DNA from: Citrobacter freundii ATCC 8090 = MTCC 1658 = NBRC 12681
GTDB taxonomy: Bacteria > Pseudomonadota > Gammaproteobacteria > Enterobacterales > Enterobacteriaceae
Length of the DNA: 64,000 bases
NCBI RefSeq assembly: GCF_011064845.1
Contig: NZ_CP049015.1
Span: 3,100,001 to 3,164,000 of the forward strand
Direction: 5' to 3'
Within the stretch, counting starts at the first letter, position 1; the number at the start of each line of letters is the position of its first letter. The notes under the pieces were generated by a model. The model was not told the origin of the DNA and did no database searches. It was given only the letters and a program-made list of their open reading frames with translations. Shown here one piece after another: positions 60,978-64,000 of this stretch. The position numbers were made by a program, and so were the translations under genes.

Positions 60978-62255
60978 ATGAAAACTACAGTTAAGCTGTC
61001 GTTCATGATGTTTGTAGAGTGGTTTATCTGGGGCGCCTGGTTTGTACCGCTGTGGCTGTGGCTGAGTAAAAGCGGCTTTAGCGCAGGGGAGATCGGCTGG
61101 TCCTACGCTTGTACCGCGATCGCCGCGATCCTGTCGCCCATTCTGGTCGGTTCAATCACTGACCGCTTTTTCTCCGCGCAAAAAGTGCTGGCGGTGTTGA
61201 TGTTCGTCGGCGCTATTCTGATGTACTTCGCCGCCCAGCAAACCACCTTCAGCGGATTCTTCCCGCTGTTACTGGCCTATTCGTTGACCTATATGCCGAC
61301 GATTGCGCTGACTAACAGTATTGCTTTTGCCAACGTACCGGACGTTGAGCGTGATTTCCCGCGCATCCGAGTGATGGGAACCATCGGCTGGATTGCCTCT
61401 GGTTTGGCCTGCGGTTTCTTACCGCAAATGCTTGGCTATAGCGACATTTCACCCACCAATATTCCTCTGCTGATCACTGCCGGAAGCTCTGCACTGTTGG
61501 GCGTCTTTGCGTTCTTCTTACCGGATACGCCGCCAAAAAGTACCGGCAAAATGGATTTCAAAGTTATGCTGGGTCTGGATGCGCTGATCCTGCTGCGCGA
61601 TAAAAATTTCCTCGTCTTTTTCTTTTGCTCTTTCCTGTTTGCGATGCCACTGGCGTTCTATTACATCTTCGCCAACGGCTACCTGACAGAAGTCGGAATG
61701 AAAAACGCCACCGGTTGGATGACGCTGGGCCAGTTCTCTGAAATATTCTTTATGCTGGCACTACCGTTTTTCACCAAACGTTTTGGCATTAAAAAGGTAT
61801 TATTGCTTGGTCTTATTACTGCGGCGATCCGCTACGGATTTTTCGTTTACGGTGGTGCGGAAGAATATTTCACTTACGCCCTGCTGTTTCTCGGCATTCT
61901 GCTGCACGGTGTCAGTTACGACTTCTATTACGTCACGGCCTACATCTATGTCGATAAAAAAGCGCCGGTTCACATGCGCACCGCAGCGCAAGGGCTTATC
62001 ACCCTCTGCTGTCAGGGATTCGGCAGCCTGCTCGGTTACCGTCTGGGCGGCGTGATGATGGAAAAAATGTTTGCTTACCAGGAACCGGTTAATGGTCTCA
62101 CCTTTAACTGGGCTGGCATGTGGGGATTTGGCGCGATCATGATTGCCGTCATTGCCGTGATGTTTATGATTTTCTTTCGCGAATCTGACAAAGAAATCAC
62201 CGCCATTAAGGTGGACGATCGCGATGTAGCGTTGAAACAAGGGGAAGTAAAATGA
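60978..62255 (+). CDS. yegT: Nucleoside:H+ symporter-family transporter YegT
   Basis: Starting at 60978 (MKTTVKLSFMMFVEWFIWGAWFVPLW) gives 425 residues as in E. coli; upstream in-frame ATGs add unconserved sequence. It is an MFS protein of the NupG/XapB nucleoside-transporter group, with twelve helices and the shared FVEWFIWGAWF N-terminus. The substrate is not proven. It overlaps yegU by four bases and heads the yegT-yegU-yegV operon. Confidence 0.94.
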   Translation: MKTTVKLSFMMFVEWFIWGAWFVPLWLWLSKSGFSAGEIGWSYACTAIAAILSPILVGSITDRFFSAQKVLAVLMFVGAILMYFAAQQTTFSGFFPLLLAYSLTYMPTIALTNSIAFANVPDVERDFPRIRVMGTIGWIASGLACGFLPQMLGYSDISPTNIPLLITAGSSALLGVFAFFLPDTPPKSTGKMDFKVMLGLDALILLRDKNFLVFFFCSFLFAMPLAFYYIFANGYLTEVGMKNATGWMTLGQFSEIFFMLALPFFTKRFGIKKVLLLGLITAAIRYGFFVYGGAEEYFTYALLFLGILLHGVSYDFYYVTAYIYVDKKAPVHMRTAAQGLITLCCQGFGSLLGYRLGGVMMEKMFAYQEPVNGLTFNWAGMWGFGAIMIAVIAVMFMIFFRESDKEITAIKVDDRDVALKQGEVK

Positions 62256-63256
62256 AAGCAGAACGTATTCTCGGTGCTCTTTATGGGCAGGCGTTAGGGG
62301 ATGCGATGGGCATGCCGTCGGAACTGTGGCCAAGAACCCGGGTTAAAGCCCATTTCGGTTGGATCGACAGTTTTTTGCCTGGTCCGGCGGAAAATAATGC
62401 CGCCTGCTACTTTAACCAGGCAGAGTTTACTGATGACACGTCTATGGCGCTGTGTCTGGCAGATGCCCTGCTTGAGTGCGACGGAGAGATTGTACCCGAC
62501 GTTATTGGTCGCAATATTCTGGCCTGGGCAGAGCGTTTTGATGCCTTTAATAAAAACGTGCTCGGCCCGACCTCAAAAATTGCGCTCAAAGCCATTCGCG
62601 ACGGCAAACCTGTCGCCGAACTGGAGAATAATGGCGTGACCAACGGTGCGGCAATGCGCGTTTCGCCACTGGGATGCCTGCTACCCGCCCGCAATCTTGA
62701 TGCCTTTATCGATGATGTGGCACTGGCCTCCAGCCCGACGCATAAATCGGATCTGGCTATCGCGGGAGCCGTTGTCGTCGCGTGGGCGGTATCTCGCGCC
62801 ATCGACGGAGGAACATGGTCGGAGATTGTCGACGCACTACCTGCCATTGCCCTGCACGCGCAGCAAAAACGAATCACCACCTTTAGCGCATCGCTTTGTG
62901 CACGCCTTGAACTGGCGCTGAAAATCGTCCGTAACGCCGACGGCATTGAGTCCGCCAGCGAGCAGTTGTATCAGGTTGTGGGGGCAGGAACCAGCACCAT
63001 TGAGTCTGTGCCTTGCGCCATCGCGATGGTCGAACTGGCGCAGACCGATCCCAACCGCTGCGCCATTCTGTGCGCGAACCTCGGCGGCGATACCGATACC
63101 ATCGGAGCGATGGCAACCGCCATTTGTGGCGCGCTGCGCGGCGTCGACGCGATTGACCCGGCATTGAAGCAGGAGTTGGATGCGGTTAATGAGCTGGACT
63201 TTACCCGCTACGCCAACGGGTTAATACGACTGCGTGAGCAGCGGGAGGCGCTATGA
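62252..63256 (+). CDS. yegU: ADP-ribosylglycohydrolase-family protein YegU
   Basis: The 334 residues equal E. coli YegU. Metal-binding motifs of the ARH family are intact: GQALGDAMGMPSE at the N-terminus, FTDDTSMALCLADAL near 55-70, and GGDTDTIGAMATAICGA near 275. The family uses two Mg2+ ions to cleave N- or O-ribosyl bonds. Encoded between a nucleoside-type transporter and a PfkB kinase, it may hydrolyse an imported ribosylated compound. Overlaps both neighbours by four bases. Confidence 0.93.
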   Translation: MKAERILGALYGQALGDAMGMPSELWPRTRVKAHFGWIDSFLPGPAENNAACYFNQAEFTDDTSMALCLADALLECDGEIVPDVIGRNILAWAERFDAFNKNVLGPTSKIALKAIRDGKPVAELENNGVTNGAAMRVSPLGCLLPARNLDAFIDDVALASSPTHKSDLAIAGAVVVAWAVSRAIDGGTWSEIVDALPAIALHAQQKRITTFSASLCARLELALKIVRNADGIESASEQLYQVVGAGTSTIESVPCAIAMVELAQTDPNRCAILCANLGGDTDTIGAMATAICGALRGVDAIDPALKQELDAVNELDFTRYANGLIRLREQREAL

Positions 63257-64000
63257 GCACCATGCGCCTGCAACAACTTCTCTCGCAGTTACGTACACAG
63301 CGGCCAGTAACGGTGGTGGGTGCAGCGGTGATTGATGTCATTGCCGATGCGTATGCCCTCCCCTGGCGAGGCTGTGATATCGAACTCAAACAGCAAGGCG
63401 TGAACGTTGGCGGCTGCGCACTCAATATTGCCGTAGCGCTCAAGCGTTTAGGTATCGACGCCAGTAATGCGTTACCGCTGGGTCAGGGGGTGTGGGCCGA
63501 CATTATCCGCAATCGGATGGCAAAAGAGGGGCTGCACAGCCTGATCGACAACGCCGAAGGCGATAACGGCTGGTGTCTGGCGCTGGTGGAACCGGATGGC
63601 GAACGTACCTTTATGTCCTTTAGCGGCGTTGAGAATCAGTGGAATGCCGCCTGGCTGGCACAGCTGGATATCCCGCGTCATAGCCTGGTGTATCTCTCGG
63701 GTTATCAGCTAGCGTCCCCGTGCGGTGAATTGCTGGTGCAGTGGCTGGAAGGACTGGAAGAGGTGACACCGTTTATCGATTTTGGCCCGCGCATCGGCGA
63801 CATTCCCGAGCCCTTACTGGTACGAATTATGGCCTGCCGTCCGCTGGTGTCACTTAATCGTCAGGAGGCGGAAATTGCTGCCGAGCGATTTGCATTGAGT
63901 CAGGATGTGGAAGGTTTTGGCGCAGAATGGGTGCAGCGTTTCACCGCACCGGTGGTAGTGCGTCAGGATAAAGACGGCGCATGGTATTTCAGCGCACAGA
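63253..64000 (+). CDS. yegV: PfkB-family sugar kinase YegV, 3' end outside the window
   Basis: The first 249 codons of a PfkB-family kinase are present. The N-terminal substrate motif NVGGCALNIAVALKRLG is clear; the C-terminal GAGD catalytic motif lies beyond the window. E. coli YegV has 321 residues. It begins with an ATGA overlap with yegU. The likely substrate is a sugar such as ribose or a nucleoside released by YegU, which is inference. Confidence 0.93.
   Translation, partial: MSTMRLQQLLSQLRTQRPVTVVGAAVIDVIADAYALPWRGCDIELKQQGVNVGGCALNIAVALKRLGIDASNALPLGQGVWADIIRNRMAKEGLHSLIDNAEGDNGWCLALVEPDGERTFMSFSGVENQWNAAWLAQLDIPRHSLVYLSGYQLASPCGELLVQWLEGLEEVTPFIDFGPRIGDIPEPLLVRIMACRPLVSLNRQEAEIAAERFALSQDVEGFGAEWVQRFTAPVVVRQDKDGAWYFSAQ

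Noticed and set aside
1..64000. CRISPR arrays, tRNA or rRNA genes, insertion sequences
   Set aside because: No regularly spaced repeats, tRNA-like cloverleaf or transposase was seen on either strand; repeats found are REP/BIME, att and regulatory sites.

Overview
The window is chromosomal DNA of a member of the Enterobacteriaceae close to Escherichia and Salmonella, most likely Citrobacter. Nearly every gene is a full-length counterpart of a known E. coli K-12 gene, but sequence divergence, absent K-12 genes (yegI to yegL, the gat cluster, serW) and an extra YdhS-family/DoxX pair between hcr and poxB argue against E. coli itself. The genus is inferred from protein similarity recalled from memory, not from a search.

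Layout. (1) 1-26.2 kb is the conserved wza-to-yegQ block: the start of wzb and all of wza (colanic acid export, with an RfaH-type JUMPstart/ops leader), yegH, asmA, dcd, udk, dgcE, alkA, yegD, a Sib/Ibs type I toxin-antitoxin unit, the mdtABCD-baeSR envelope-stress efflux operon, yegP, trhP (yegQ) and the small RNA gene cyaR. (2) 26.2-30.8 kb is the remnant of a P2-like prophage integrated in the cyaR terminator. Two identical 27-bp att repeats enclose a degenerate gpA replication gene, the 3' end of a P2-type integrase gene, and an intact, AT-rich 923-codon gene with its own promoter. That gene lies directly downstream of gpA, where P2 carries tin and old, a locus known for phage-exclusion cargo. 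It is the best candidate here for an undescribed system. (3) 30.8-58.7 kb is the clpA-clpS-cspD-macAB-ybjX-ybjD-aqpZ-lysO-hcp-hcr-(YdhS-like, DoxX)-poxB-ltaE-ybjT-ybjS-amiD-ybjQ-ybjP-artPIQM-artJ block. In K-12 it lies near 19-20 min, far from yegQ and in the opposite orientation. Here it sits between yegQ and yegS, with the prophage remnant at its left junction. (4) 58.7-64 kb returns to the 46-47 min order: yegS, fbaB, and the yegT-yegU-yegV nucleoside/ribosyl operon, cut by the window edge.

Regulation is visible in several places: a cAMP-CRP-like site before cyaR; two tandem ARG boxes before artJ and one clear box before artP; NsrR- and FNR-like sites before hcp; a RpoS-like -10 before poxB; a BaeR-like box before mdtA; and intergenic REP/BIME elements. 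No tRNA, rRNA, CRISPR array or insertion sequence was seen.
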